Origin: an uncultured Christensenella sp.
Lineage (GTDB): Bacteria; Bacillota; Clostridia; Christensenellales; Borkfalkiaceae
Direction: 5' to 3'
Length of the DNA: 8,924 nt
NCBI GenBank assembly: GCA_910577055.1
Contig: CAJTKX010000010.1
Coordinates: 1-8,924, forward strand
Each line of letters starts with the position of its first letter. Position 1 is the stretch's first letter. The position numbers and the translations under genes are program-made. The notes under the pieces were generated by a model, which did not search any database, was not told where the DNA came from, and was given only the letters and a program-made list of their open reading frames with translations. Shown piece by piece: positions 1 to 7,030 of this stretch.

Positions 1-21
1 AATAAGTGTTGTACTTTATTT

Positions 22-75
22 TAGAGTACACGTCTGGGGGGCGTGTGGTCGCTGGTTCGAATCCAGTCACCCCGA
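22..75 (+). tRNA. Partial tRNA-Pro(GGG), 3' part only; probable attachment-site remnant
   Basis: The sequence folds as the 3' part of a tRNA. The D-stem 3' strand is GAGT at 24-27. The anticodon stem is CACGT (29-33) with GCGTG (41-45), and the loop CTGGGGG (34-40) carries anticodon GGG for proline. A five-base variable region is followed by the T arm (GCTGG 51-55, loop TTCGAAT, CCAGT 63-67). The acceptor 3' strand is CACCCCG (68-74), with discriminator A at 75 and no encoded CCA. The 5' partner strand CGGGGTG and the 5' D stem are missing: the bases where they should lie (about 1-21) are AT-rich and cannot pair. It therefore cannot make a normal tRNA. Integrases commonly use tRNA 3' ends and leave such a duplicate at the distal junction. 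That reading is inference, since the partner site is not in the window. Confidence 0.75.
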
Positions 76-89
76 CAAGATCGAATGTG

Positions 90-119
90 AAGTCTCTGCC
101 TTATGGCAGAGACTTTTTT
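90..119 (+). terminator. Intrinsic terminator after the tRNA-Pro fragment
   Basis: An 11-bp perfect stem (90-100 with 105-115, core AGTCTCTGCC / GGCAGAGACT) closes a TTAT loop and runs into a T tract ending at 118. It follows the tRNA fragment by 14 bases. This is the expected place for the native terminator of the tRNA gene, so the sequence from here rightwards is probably the original downstream flank. Confidence 0.9.
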
Positions 120-207
120 GTTGCCATGCGCGAAGAGAATCGGTTCAACCAGTCATGCCGTTATGCGGAAGCGTATGGTCCGATAAGGCGGATTCATGCC
201 TTGAATA

Positions 208-239
208 ATTGCAGGGACGCTTCATAATGGCTATTTTTG
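208..239 (+). promoter_or_regulatory. Bacteroidetes-type promoter upstream of the beta-barrel gene
   Basis: TATTTTTG at 232-239 matches the Bacteroidetes -7 consensus TAnnTTTG exactly. ATTG at 208-211, 20 bases upstream, is an acceptable -33 element (consensus TTTG). Transcription would start near 245 and leave a leader of about 125 bases before the ATG at 372. I see no riboswitch-like structure in that leader and no other gene between the terminator and 372. Confidence 0.5.
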
Positions 240-371
240 TGGAAAATTCAGAGCCGCAAGCGGGTTCGGAATTGTTGAACGGTCAGCGGGGAGCGGCCTT
301 GTAGCTTCAGCCAGTGCGATGTCCGGTCTGTGCTCCGACTGGGGAATTTGTTTACATAGATTGCTATCGTC

Positions 372-2705
372 ATGCGTTTTTATATTTGTCTTTTCTTGTC
401 GTTGCTTGTCAACGGTGCTTTTTCGCAAGCGCTTGTCCGTGGAACGGTGCAGGACAAGGAGGGTGTTCCGGTCGATTGCTTCAATGCGTTGATTTTGTCG
501 GCCGCCGATTCGGTCTTCATCGACGGCGCCGCGTGTTTCAACGGCAGCCTGAGCGTCGGAACGAAAGCCACGGGCGAGGTTTTGCTGAAGATCACAGCTT
601 TGGGTTACGAAGACCTCACGCGGCCGTTGTCGTTGCAGGACGGGCGGACGGAGGAGGTCGGTAGCCTGGTTTTGACGCCGGCGTCCGAGACCATCGACGA
701 GGTGGTGGTGACGGCCCGCCGGCCTGCGATCATCAGCAAGCCCGACCGGATGGTCGTGAGCGTCGAGGGCAGTTTGTTGAGCAGTGCCGCCGACGGGGTG
801 GAGATGCTCCGCAAGACGCCCGGACTGACGGTCGACCGCAACGGTAGCGTCGGCGTTTTCGGCAAAGGTGCCGCCGCGATCTACCTCGACAACCGCCCTG
901 TGCGGTCGTCGGCCGAACTTAAGATGCTCAATCCGCAGAACATCAAGAGTATCGAGATCATCGACAACCCGCCGGCCGCCTACGACGCGCAGGGGCATGC
1001 CGTCATCCTCATCCACACCGTCCGTTCGCAGGACCATTATTCCGTCCGGTTCGGCGGCACGCTCTCGCAGTCCAGAAAAACAAGCGCCGGAGGTTTCGCC
1101 GAGGGCCATTGGGCAAAAAACCGATTCAGCGCCTCCCTGTATTACGCTTACGACGACGACCGCAGCGAGAGCGGCGAATACGGATACATCTCGCCCGACG
1201 ACATCTACCGGATTTTCCATAAAACGAAAGAGCTGTTCCACGACCGCAGCCAGGAGGGTTACCTCTCCTTGTCCTATGCGCCGGCTTCCGGCCACACCCT
1301 CGGGCTCCAAACCACGGGCTACCACTCCCGCGGCACCAGCGACGGCCGCAACCGCTCCTGGTCGGACGATCCGGCCCTGCAACCATTCACGACTTTCTCG
1401 GACGAAAACAGCCGTTCGTGGCAAATCGGGCAGTCGCTCTACTATGATTGGCAGATAGACACCTTGGGCCAGTCGCTCGCCATCGTGGGCGATTACTTCC
1501 GCTCCGACAGCAAAAGCATTCATCCTTATTATAACGTGCCGGAGGGCGTTCCCGTTCCGGAAACACCGTTCGTCAACACCAACGACAACGCCGGAACCAA
1601 CAGTCTGCTTTCGGTCAGGGCCGACTACGTCAAGCCGATAGGCGAGGTCTGGCGGGTCGAAACAGGCATGAAATATTATCGCATCGAGAACGAAAACAGC
1701 ACCGTCCAGACCGGCAGCACCAATTCGGTGCAGGATTACAGTTCCACGGAGTGGAACGTCGCCGGTTATGTCTCGCTGACGGCCCGCGTGAGCGACAAGA
1801 TCGAGTTGCGCGGCGGACTGAGAACCGAATACAACGACCGGAAAGCGCGCAACAACGGAGAGCGGTATGCCGATCGTTCGGCGCTCGACTGGTTCCCCAG
1901 CTTCCTTTTGAAGTACGACGCCTCCGACAACGTCGGCATCGGGCTCTCCTACACCAAGCGTCTGAACCGGCCGTCGCTCTACGAACTCGACCCGACGCTG
2001 GTCAGCGCCGATTCGCTCATGACCCGCAAGGGAAATCCCGATCTCAAATCGGAGAAATCGCACGTCTTTCAGCTGACATTCGGACTATGGCAGGATTTCA
2101 ACATCCGCCTCGGCTACAACCTCAACATCAACCCGACTTATTTCACCGTTGTCCGGGACGAAGAGAATCCTTATATGCACAACGTGCGTTATGTCAACGA
2201 GCCCAAGTCGCGGTCGTTCGTCGTCAGTGCAAGTTACAACAAGGATGTTTGCCGGTGGTGGACCACTTCCGTCTATGTCGGCTTGTCCGGCTCGGAGTAT
2301 AAATATGTCGGCACCGACGGAATCCGCCGCAACAACAACACGCCCTATTGGGTACTCTACACGACCCATACGTTTACCCTGCCTGGCAAACTGATTTGGG
2401 ATGTCGGGTTCAATTGGACCAGCGCCGGCAGTCGGGGAACCTATTACTCCGGCTCCTATTGGAATCTCTACACTTCCCTGCGTCGGGATTTTCTGGACGG
2501 AGCTTTGTCATGCCGCATAACGGCCAACGACCTTTTCCACCGCTCGCAGGGTTACCAGCGCTCCGTCCTGCCGGGCGGCAACTGGAATCTCTTCAATGCC
2601 GACGACCGCTACGTACGATTGAGCGTCACCTACAAGTTCGGCAAGTCCAAACACCAATACCAGTCTAAATCCGGCAGCAGCACCGAAATCAACCGAATGC
2701 AATGA
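372..2705 (+). CDS. Outer-membrane beta-barrel family protein (TonB-dependent-receptor-like)
   Basis: This 777-residue protein is built like Bacteroidetes outer-membrane beta-barrel proteins. Residues 1-18 are a signal peptide, cleaved near AFS/QA. Residues 20-105 are a carboxypeptidase-like regulatory domain (LVRGTVQDKEGVPV...). EVVVTA at 110-115 opens the plug, which contains GLTVDRNGSVGVFGKG and the conserved NPPAAYDAQGHAVILIHT (189-206). A long beta-rich barrel follows, with GGLRTEY (471-477) and the typical RLNRPSLYELDP...GNPDLKSE (520-551). The last strand is YVRLSVTYKFGK (747-758), followed by a polar tail ending in NRMQ. An in-frame TAG at 357 leaves ATG 372 as the only start. No SusD partner follows, so nutrient uptake as a SusC/D pair is unlikely. 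The overlap with a C39 peptidase remnant suggests a link to peptide export or import. The family assignment is firm; the substrate is unknown. Confidence 0.9.
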   Translation: MRFYICLFLSLLVNGAFSQALVRGTVQDKEGVPVDCFNALILSAADSVFIDGAACFNGSLSVGTKATGEVLLKITALGYEDLTRPLSLQDGRTEEVGSLVLTPASETIDEVVVTARRPAIISKPDRMVVSVEGSLLSSAADGVEMLRKTPGLTVDRNGSVGVFGKGAAAIYLDNRPVRSSAELKMLNPQNIKSIEIIDNPPAAYDAQGHAVILIHTVRSQDHYSVRFGGTLSQSRKTSAGGFAEGHWAKNRFSASLYYAYDDDRSESGEYGYISPDDIYRIFHKTKELFHDRSQEGYLSLSYAPASGHTLGLQTTGYHSRGTSDGRNRSWSDDPALQPFTTFSDENSRSWQIGQSLYYDWQIDTLGQSLAIVGDYFRSDSKSIHPYYNVPEGVPVPETPFVNTNDNAGTNSLLSVRADYVKPIGEVWRVETGMKYYRIENENSTVQTGSTNSVQDYSSTEWNVAGYVSLTARVSDKIELRGGLRTEYNDRKARNNGERYADRSALDWFPSFLLKYDASDNVGIGLSYTKRLNRPSLYELDPTLVSADSLMTRKGNPDLKSEKSHVFQLTFGLWQDFNIRLGYNLNINPTYFTVVRDEENPYMHNVRYVNEPKSRSFVVSASYNKDVCRWWTTSVYVGLSGSEYKYVGTDGIRRNNNTPYWVLYTTHTFTLPGKLIWDVGFNWTSAGSRGTYYSGSYWNLYTSLRRDFLDGALSCRITANDLFHRSQGYQRSVLPGGNWNLFNADDRYVRLSVTYKFGKSKHQYQSKSGSSTEINRMQ

Positions 2706-2865
2706 TGCGCCATCGTTTCACTTTCTACCGGCAACCCGACGCCATGGACTGCGGCTCGTGTTGCTTGCTGCGGTCCGCAACGGTTCTTTGGGCAGGTTGC
2801 GCGTTGTTACATTTGCCGGAATAGGCGCTGTTGCGTTGCAGAGTATCGCTTCAGCAGCCTATAAG
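2702..2865 (+). pseudogene. Decayed N-terminal C39 peptidase domain (peptide-exporter remnant)
   Basis: An ATG at 2702 overlaps the barrel gene's stop (ATGA), with a second ATG at 2705. The frame reads FYRQPDAMDCGSCCLL, matching the C39 active-site region (Q, then D-C-G-x-x-C-L; catalytic Cys codon 2750-2752). It then degenerates and stops at TAG 2825-2827. Near 2770 the similarity moves to another frame: SLGRLR (2785-2802), then VALQSIASAA (2830-2859). This matches the family pattern SL..LR followed by GVSLLGISEAA with the same spacing. About 5-8 residues between the two blocks (the AxHYG region) are missing. C39 domains cleave double-glycine leaders at the N terminus of bacteriocin or RiPP ABC exporters. 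No transmembrane or ATPase part remains. The gene is broken by a frameshift and deletion, and its former coupling to the barrel gene is inferred from the overlap. Confidence 0.7.
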
Positions 2866-3071
2866 ACCGAAATTCCAGTCTGTTCGCAGTCGTTCCCGAA
2901 CCGCCAGGCATCGTCAATAGATAGCTGCCTGTTTTTAGGTGTTGTTATTTTCCGATGCAGAAACGAAGCGTAAATCGCTAATTATTTGCTTTTTATGCTA
3001 TTGCGTGCGCCTGTTGCTGGCTTCGTTGTAAATACGCGGCAAATTATTTTTCGACGGATTTTTGGATGAAA
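2866..3071. other. Convergent intergenic stretch with no recognisable gene
   Basis: This stretch lies between the C39 remnant and the 3' end of the helicase gene. The frame carrying the second half of the C39 similarity stays open to about 2973, but beyond 2865 I see no further family similarity. The sequence becomes AT-rich. I found no convincing hairpin terminator for either converging transcript, and no repeats. Confidence 0.5.
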
Positions 3072-5867
3072 TTATTTTCCCAGCAGGATGTAATCGATAT
3101 GTAAAATTTCTTTCAATTTGGTTTCGATCCGTTCTCGTTCGTTGCTGTCTTTGGTCGATAAACGTTCGTAAGGAATACCGTAGAGTTCCAATATGCGGTT
3201 TTTCATTATATCGCGCTCTTTTTGTCGGGAACCCTCTTGGTGGTGCTGGTACCCGTCGGTCTCGATGACGAGCACGGGCTGTTTGCCGACCTTGTTGTAA
3301 ATTAGGAAGTCGACATGTGTAAGGCCGTTTCCTGCATATCGGCGTTCGCTTTCGTCGAGCAGCGAAAAATCCCGAATCAACATCCGCAAAGGCAGATGGC
3401 ACACGACGTCGAGGTGGCGCATGGCTGTATTGTTGCGTAAAATATCCTCGATTAAGGCGTAGGTCAGGTTCTCGGAATCGTATTCTGAAACCCGTTTGCG
3501 TGTGGTCAGATAAGCCATTCGGGCCTCGGTGTATTGCTTGTAGAGGTAGTCGAAGATCGAACGGATTTTGCTTTCGGTAACTGTGAAATTGTTGTACTCG
3601 ATGTAGGCCAGCAGGTCGCTGATGTTGCCGCTCTTTTGTTGCTTGTTGCCGGTTACGACCAAGCAGAACTTTTGTTTGGCGCGCGACACGGCGACGTTCA
3701 ACAGATTGGGGTCGTCGACGAAGTCGGATATTTGATTTTCGACGGTGCTCATGACGATTGCATCTTTTTCTCGGCCCTGGAATTTATGTACCGTTGCGAT
3801 GTCGACCGGTAATCCGATTTGTTGCTGCAACGCATCGACTTGTGCGTTGTAAGGAGCTATGATGCCGATGTTTTCAGCTTTGTACGAAAGCGTCGGAAGC
3901 ACTTCCTTGCGGATGACGTCGATTTCGCGTTGGTTCACATGGTGGCGGTCGTGATTGCCCTCGACCGTTTTAATGGCGCAAACGACATCGGGTTCGCCGT
4001 TGTCGCCGGTCATGATAACGAGGTTACCGCCGTAGAATTTTCGGTTACAAAAGTCGATGATTTTCGGATGACAACGATAGTGTTCTTTCAGCAGGGTTTG
4101 CGGAACGCTGGGAATCGTGCGGCAGACGGATTCCAGAAAACTGTTGCGGGCGCAGTCGTAGGATTGGGGGATGGGGAATTGTCCGGCAATTTCGTCGAGT
4201 TTGAGCCGTGCTTCCGGTGTAACGACATTCGGTAGCTGCATGGAGTCGCCGACGATAACGGCGTTTCGGGCACATGAAAGAGCCAATGCGCCAGTCTCGA
4301 CCGATACCTGCGACGCTTCATCCATAATAACATAATCGTAAATTGTTTCGGGCGACAGACAGCTGCGGGCAGAAAACGTCGTGCTCAATACGACGGGATA
4401 TTCGTCCAATACCTCCTGTGCCTTGAAATAGAGGTCAGTGGATAAGAATATCGGCTTGGGATGGTCAACTCCGTACTTGCGGTGGAGTGCATTTTTCAGA
4501 AACTGCATCGACCATTCGGAAAGATGTTTCGTCTGTTCCTCTGCATTCTGCGATGTAATATATGTTCCCAATTCCGCAATTTCGGTACGCAATACTTTGA
4601 GACGTGCATTGTAAATAGCAGCTTGCAAGTCCGATACGATAGCAGATAAGTCGCGTTGGAAGAAGCCGTGCGATAATCCTTTGAGTAGCTGTTGGCTGCG
4701 AAGTCGAATAGCAATCCAACGGAATTTTACACGCATATTGCCGAAAAAGCCGGAATGAAGGGCTGCATCTTCGGCGCATTGTTGCAAGTCGAACCACAAT
4801 CGGGTCAGACGGGGAATATTGCCGGTTTTCCGCAAGGCGATTTTGTAATCGGGAGTTTCGATTTCTCGCTCGAAATGGCGTTGCTCTGTTTCTAAAGCCT
4901 GCAACTCTTGTTTGGCGATGGCAAGTCGTTCTTGCTTGGCGAACAGTCTGTTCAGTAATTCGATCTGCAGATCGATCCGTTCGAGAAATTCGGGACGATT
5001 TGCCTCGGCAGTATGCCAAGATGCAAGTGCCTGCGGATATTGTTTTTCCTTCTCTTGACTTTCGATAAATCGCTGTTTGTTGTCCGAATTGCCGAGTGGT
5101 GCGGCGAAAAAACCGAACTCGTATTTGATGAGTTTTTCCAGCACGTTGTCGGTCGCCGAGTTGTTGTTCGAGACGACCAACACCGTTTTCCCGGCAACGA
5201 GGATGTTGGCGATGATGTTCAGGATGGTTTGCGTCTTGCCGGTTCCGGGAGGGCCTTGAATGACGCTGACCGAATGCTCGAAAGCTTTCTGCACGGCTTT
5301 CAGCTGGCTCGTATTGCTGCCGAACGGATAGATCAGCTGCCGTTTCGCATACGTTTGAGGTTTGAAGAGACCGGGGTTGAGGTAGGTTGCCAACGCCGTT
5401 TCGTCCGATACAAACCGTACTTTGTCGTATTGTTTGTCCAGCAGTGCTGTTCCGTCATCGCCCGATAGGGCATTGGCCGCAGCGACTTGCTGTAGGTACT
5501 GGAAGCTATTATTGGATGCACGATCGGCCAGACACGAACCGGTTACTTGCAAATCGGAGCCTTTGTAGCTTTTCTCCGTGCCGTTCTCGAACTGGACAAG
5601 CCAATAAGTTTGTGTGTAGTCGCGAAACTTGAATATCGCCGCGATATTCGTTAATCGGCGCCCGTTGTGGGCCAACTGATAAACTGCTGGGTCGAGCGAT
5701 TCCGGATTCTTCAGCCACAACACCTTATCCACCCAATAGACATATTCTTTCGGGTTGCCGGCGAATACGATGTAATACCTGTTGGGCGCTTCGTATCGGC
5801 AGCTCTCGATTTGGGCGGTGCGGATGCAACCGTTGATAACGATAAGATTCTGCGAGGTGTCGAGCAT
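3072..5867 (-). CDS. Superfamily 1 (UPF1/DNA2-like) helicase with C-terminal PD-(D/E)XK-like nuclease domain
   Basis: A 931-residue protein. Residues 1-180 form a beta-rich N-terminal region I do not recognise. Helicase motifs follow: TSQLKAVQKAF (Q-like, 186-196), Walker A GPPGTGKT (205-212), Ia (231-240), Walker B DEASQ (516-520), III VGDSMQLP (539-546), IV KEHYRCHP (594-601), IIAPYNAQVDALQ (669-681), V TVHKFQGREKD (692-702) and VI LLNVAVSRAKQ (722-732). Between Ia and II is a charged, partly coiled-coil insert of about 270 residues. Residues 850-905 resemble the DUF559/Vsr-type nuclease fold: HVDF (D853), VIETDGYQHH (E869, D871), KERD, then GIPYERL. It probably unwinds and cuts nucleic acid. 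The architecture recalls single-gene helicase-Vsr defence proteins, but this is not proof of defence. An in-frame TGA upstream makes ATG 5867 the first possible start. All motifs look intact. Confidence 0.88.
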   Translation of the reverse strand: MLDTSQNLIVINGCIRTAQIESCRYEAPNRYYIVFAGNPKEYVYWVDKVLWLKNPESLDPAVYQLAHNGRRLTNIAAIFKFRDYTQTYWLVQFENGTEKSYKGSDLQVTGSCLADRASNNSFQYLQQVAAANALSGDDGTALLDKQYDKVRFVSDETALATYLNPGLFKPQTYAKRQLIYPFGSNTSQLKAVQKAFEHSVSVIQGPPGTGKTQTILNIIANILVAGKTVLVVSNNNSATDNVLEKLIKYEFGFFAAPLGNSDNKQRFIESQEKEKQYPQALASWHTAEANRPEFLERIDLQIELLNRLFAKQERLAIAKQELQALETEQRHFEREIETPDYKIALRKTGNIPRLTRLWFDLQQCAEDAALHSGFFGNMRVKFRWIAIRLRSQQLLKGLSHGFFQRDLSAIVSDLQAAIYNARLKVLRTEIAELGTYITSQNAEEQTKHLSEWSMQFLKNALHRKYGVDHPKPIFLSTDLYFKAQEVLDEYPVVLSTTFSARSCLSPETIYDYVIMDEASQVSVETGALALSCARNAVIVGDSMQLPNVVTPEARLKLDEIAGQFPIPQSYDCARNSFLESVCRTIPSVPQTLLKEHYRCHPKIIDFCNRKFYGGNLVIMTGDNGEPDVVCAIKTVEGNHDRHHVNQREIDVIRKEVLPTLSYKAENIGIIAPYNAQVDALQQQIGLPVDIATVHKFQGREKDAIVMSTVENQISDFVDDPNLLNVAVSRAKQKFCLVVTGNKQQKSGNISDLLAYIEYNNFTVTESKIRSIFDYLYKQYTEARMAYLTTRKRVSEYDSENLTYALIEDILRNNTAMRHLDVVCHLPLRMLIRDFSLLDESERRYAGNGLTHVDFLIYNKVGKQPVLVIETDGYQHHQEGSRQKERDIMKNRILELYGIPYERLSTKDSNERERIETKLKEILHIDYILLGK

Positions 5868-5900
5868 GCGGAGTTAATGTCGTTGGTTTGTTGGCGATAT

Positions 5901-5999
5901 TTATTCAGGCCAAGTTATTATCTCTCCGATAAGCTCCTTGTATTTGTTTTTCATTAGGAATGATGCGTATTGCAAATGCATGGTGCTATTAAGAGCCAT
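5901..5999 (-). CDS. Possible 32-residue small ORF between the membrane protein and the helicase
   Basis: Reading leftwards from ATG 5997-5999, the frame runs for 32 codons and begins MALNSTMHLQY. It contains FLMKNKYKELIGEII and ends WPE at a TAA at 5901-5903. The frame is open for eight more codons upstream, to a TAA just inside the preceding gene. It fits neatly into the gap, 14 bases after the small membrane protein and 33 bases before the helicase start. The composition looks protein-like, with an amphipathic charged helix. I recognise no family. It could be a real small protein, a leader coupling translation into the helicase, the C-terminal scrap of a lost gene, or chance. Confidence 0.3.
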   Translation of the reverse strand: MALNSTMHLQYASFLMKNKYKELIGEIITWPE

Positions 6000-6013
6000 T
6001 GTAAAAACAAGCG

Positions 6014-6274
6014 TTAGTTCGTATTAGGATGGGAAGATGTGTTATCTCCGACAATAAGTAGGATTATCCAAGTTAGTAATGGCGAGAAAAAGAATGACAA
6101 GAGCACCCAGCCTAAGGGGTCTCGGTGCCTGTTCTTCGCCATTCGATATGCGATGTGTATGCGTAAGAGATATGTTAATCCAAGTACGGCAGCGATCACC
6201 AAAATGATTAGCAATACTTCCCACACGAGCGGGTCGACAACCACACGGTATGTTTGTAAAATCGTGCCTATCAT
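6014..6274 (-). CDS. Small two-helix membrane protein, function unknown
   Basis: An 86-residue protein with two hydrophobic segments, at about residues 17-38 and 53-76. They are separated by a basic loop (RMAKNRHRDPLGW). The second segment, with the pattern W-x6-FFSPLLTWIILLIVG, is common in small uncharacterised bacterial inner-membrane proteins. The basic loop should stay cytoplasmic by the positive-inside rule, placing both ends outside. The ATG overlaps the TGA of the preceding gene (ATGA at 6271-6274), so the two are probably translationally coupled and made in a fixed ratio. No catalytic motif is visible. It may partner the membrane-anchored protein upstream, which is inference from the overlap. 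Confidence 0.7.
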   Translation of the reverse strand: MIGTILQTYRVVVDPLVWEVLLIILVIAAVLGLTYLLRIHIAYRMAKNRHRDPLGWVLLSFFFSPLLTWIILLIVGDNTSSHPNTN

Positions 6275-6942
6275 TTTAGTTTGTAAGATTTCAACTCGAA
6301 TTTTACCTTGTATTTACGGTCGGGATGTGTCGGAACGGCCCCATTCTTATAATAAGCATAATTATCCCTATATCCGTACCCTTTCAGTGTGATACTCTTT
6401 ACCATTCCCGGTTCGATAGTAACAGATTTCGTAAAATCTTGATAGTCGAGCATGTTATTACTCATATCGTAATAAATCATGCGTCCGGTGATACTCGAAA
6501 TAGTGCGGTCAGTATTGTTTTTGAATGCAACAGTTGCCTCGGAGTTAACCCAGTCATGCGAATAATTGGCGAGCGTAATATCTCTTGAACTAACTGATGT
6601 GGTAGATGTCGCCGCAGTTTGTCGGGTGGAAGAGGCTGGGTGCGTTACGGCAGGCTTCGTGTTACCTTGCTTCAGCTGGTTTACTTCGCTGCGCAACCGC
6701 TTTACTTCTTTTTGAAGCGCTTTCCACTCGGTTTCAGTTATCATGAAATCAGATGAAGATGTCGTAATAATTTCTTCTGCCGAATCTTCCTGCTCCGTAG
6801 TTTCGGATGCGCTTTCAATACGGATAAGTCCGGCACCCCAAAGGATAACAAAGATAATTATCACTATAACAGCAAGGGGCAGTATTTTGATGATACAACC
6901 TCTTTGCTCGCTTTTATCTTCGTTAATGGAATCGTTCCTCAT
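6271..6942 (-). CDS. Membrane-anchored protein with coiled coil and FxLYD-like beta domain
   Basis: A 223-residue protein with a short charged N-terminus (1-15) and one transmembrane segment at about 17-40 (LPLAVIVIIIFVILWGAGL). An acidic Ser/Thr stretch follows. Next are a short coiled coil (about 70-92, WKALQKEVKRLRSEVNQLK) and a Ser/Thr/Ala-rich linker (95-120). The C-terminal beta domain (122-223) has the pattern of FxLYD-type domains: VAFKNNTDRTISSITGRMIYYD..., then a turn with IEPGM before a strand. Such domains are extracytoplasmic and usually of unknown role. The coiled coil suggests oligomers standing off the inner membrane. It is the first gene after an AT-rich spacer with a good -7 box, and overlaps the small membrane protein that follows. 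The topology is well supported; the function is unknown. Confidence 0.75.
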   Translation of the reverse strand: MRNDSINEDKSEQRGCIIKILPLAVIVIIIFVILWGAGLIRIESASETTEQEDSAEEIITTSSSDFMITETEWKALQKEVKRLRSEVNQLKQGNTKPAVTHPASSTRQTAATSTTSVSSRDITLANYSHDWVNSEATVAFKNNTDRTISSITGRMIYYDMSNNMLDYQDFTKSVTIEPGMVKSITLKGYGYRDNYAYYKNGAVPTHPDRKYKVKFELKSYKLK

Positions 6943-6978
6943 AGTGATTTGTTGTTTATGACCTAAATCCTTATATCA

Positions 6979-6986
6979 CAAAATTA
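6979..6986 (-). promoter_or_regulatory. Bacteroidetes -7 box driving the 6942-to-3072 gene group
   Basis: On the minus strand this reads TAATTTTG, an exact match to TAnnTTTG, 36 bases before the ATG at 6942. No clear TTTG -33 element is found at the usual distance, as that region is almost pure A/T. An AT-only stem-loop (ATAATA / TATTAT, 6993-7007) followed by a run of T on the minus strand lies just upstream. It could weakly terminate the MORN-protein transcript. Confidence 0.45.
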
Positions 6987-7030
6987 TAAAAAATAATAAA
7001 ATATTATAGTTTGGAGTAATTTTTTCGAGA

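Noticed and set aside
1..75. A complete functional tRNA-Pro
   Set aside because: Positions 1-7 cannot pair with the acceptor 3' strand CACCCCG, and there is no D-stem 5' strand or GG-containing D loop.
6..227. A 73-codon plus-strand frame across the tRNA fragment and terminator
   Set aside because: It reads through structured tRNA sequence and a perfect terminator hairpin, and its product resembles nothing.
231..2063. A 610-codon open frame on the minus strand opposite the barrel gene
   Set aside because: Its translation is low in sequence sense (runs of Val, Arg, Gly, Asp), has no recognisable domain, and mirrors the GC-rich codon use of the intact barrel gene on the plus strand. It is an antisense shadow.
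2940..3071. A bidirectional terminator between the converging genes
   Set aside because: Only a 4-bp stem (AGCG / CGCT) is visible near 2968, with no adjacent T run. This is too weak to call.
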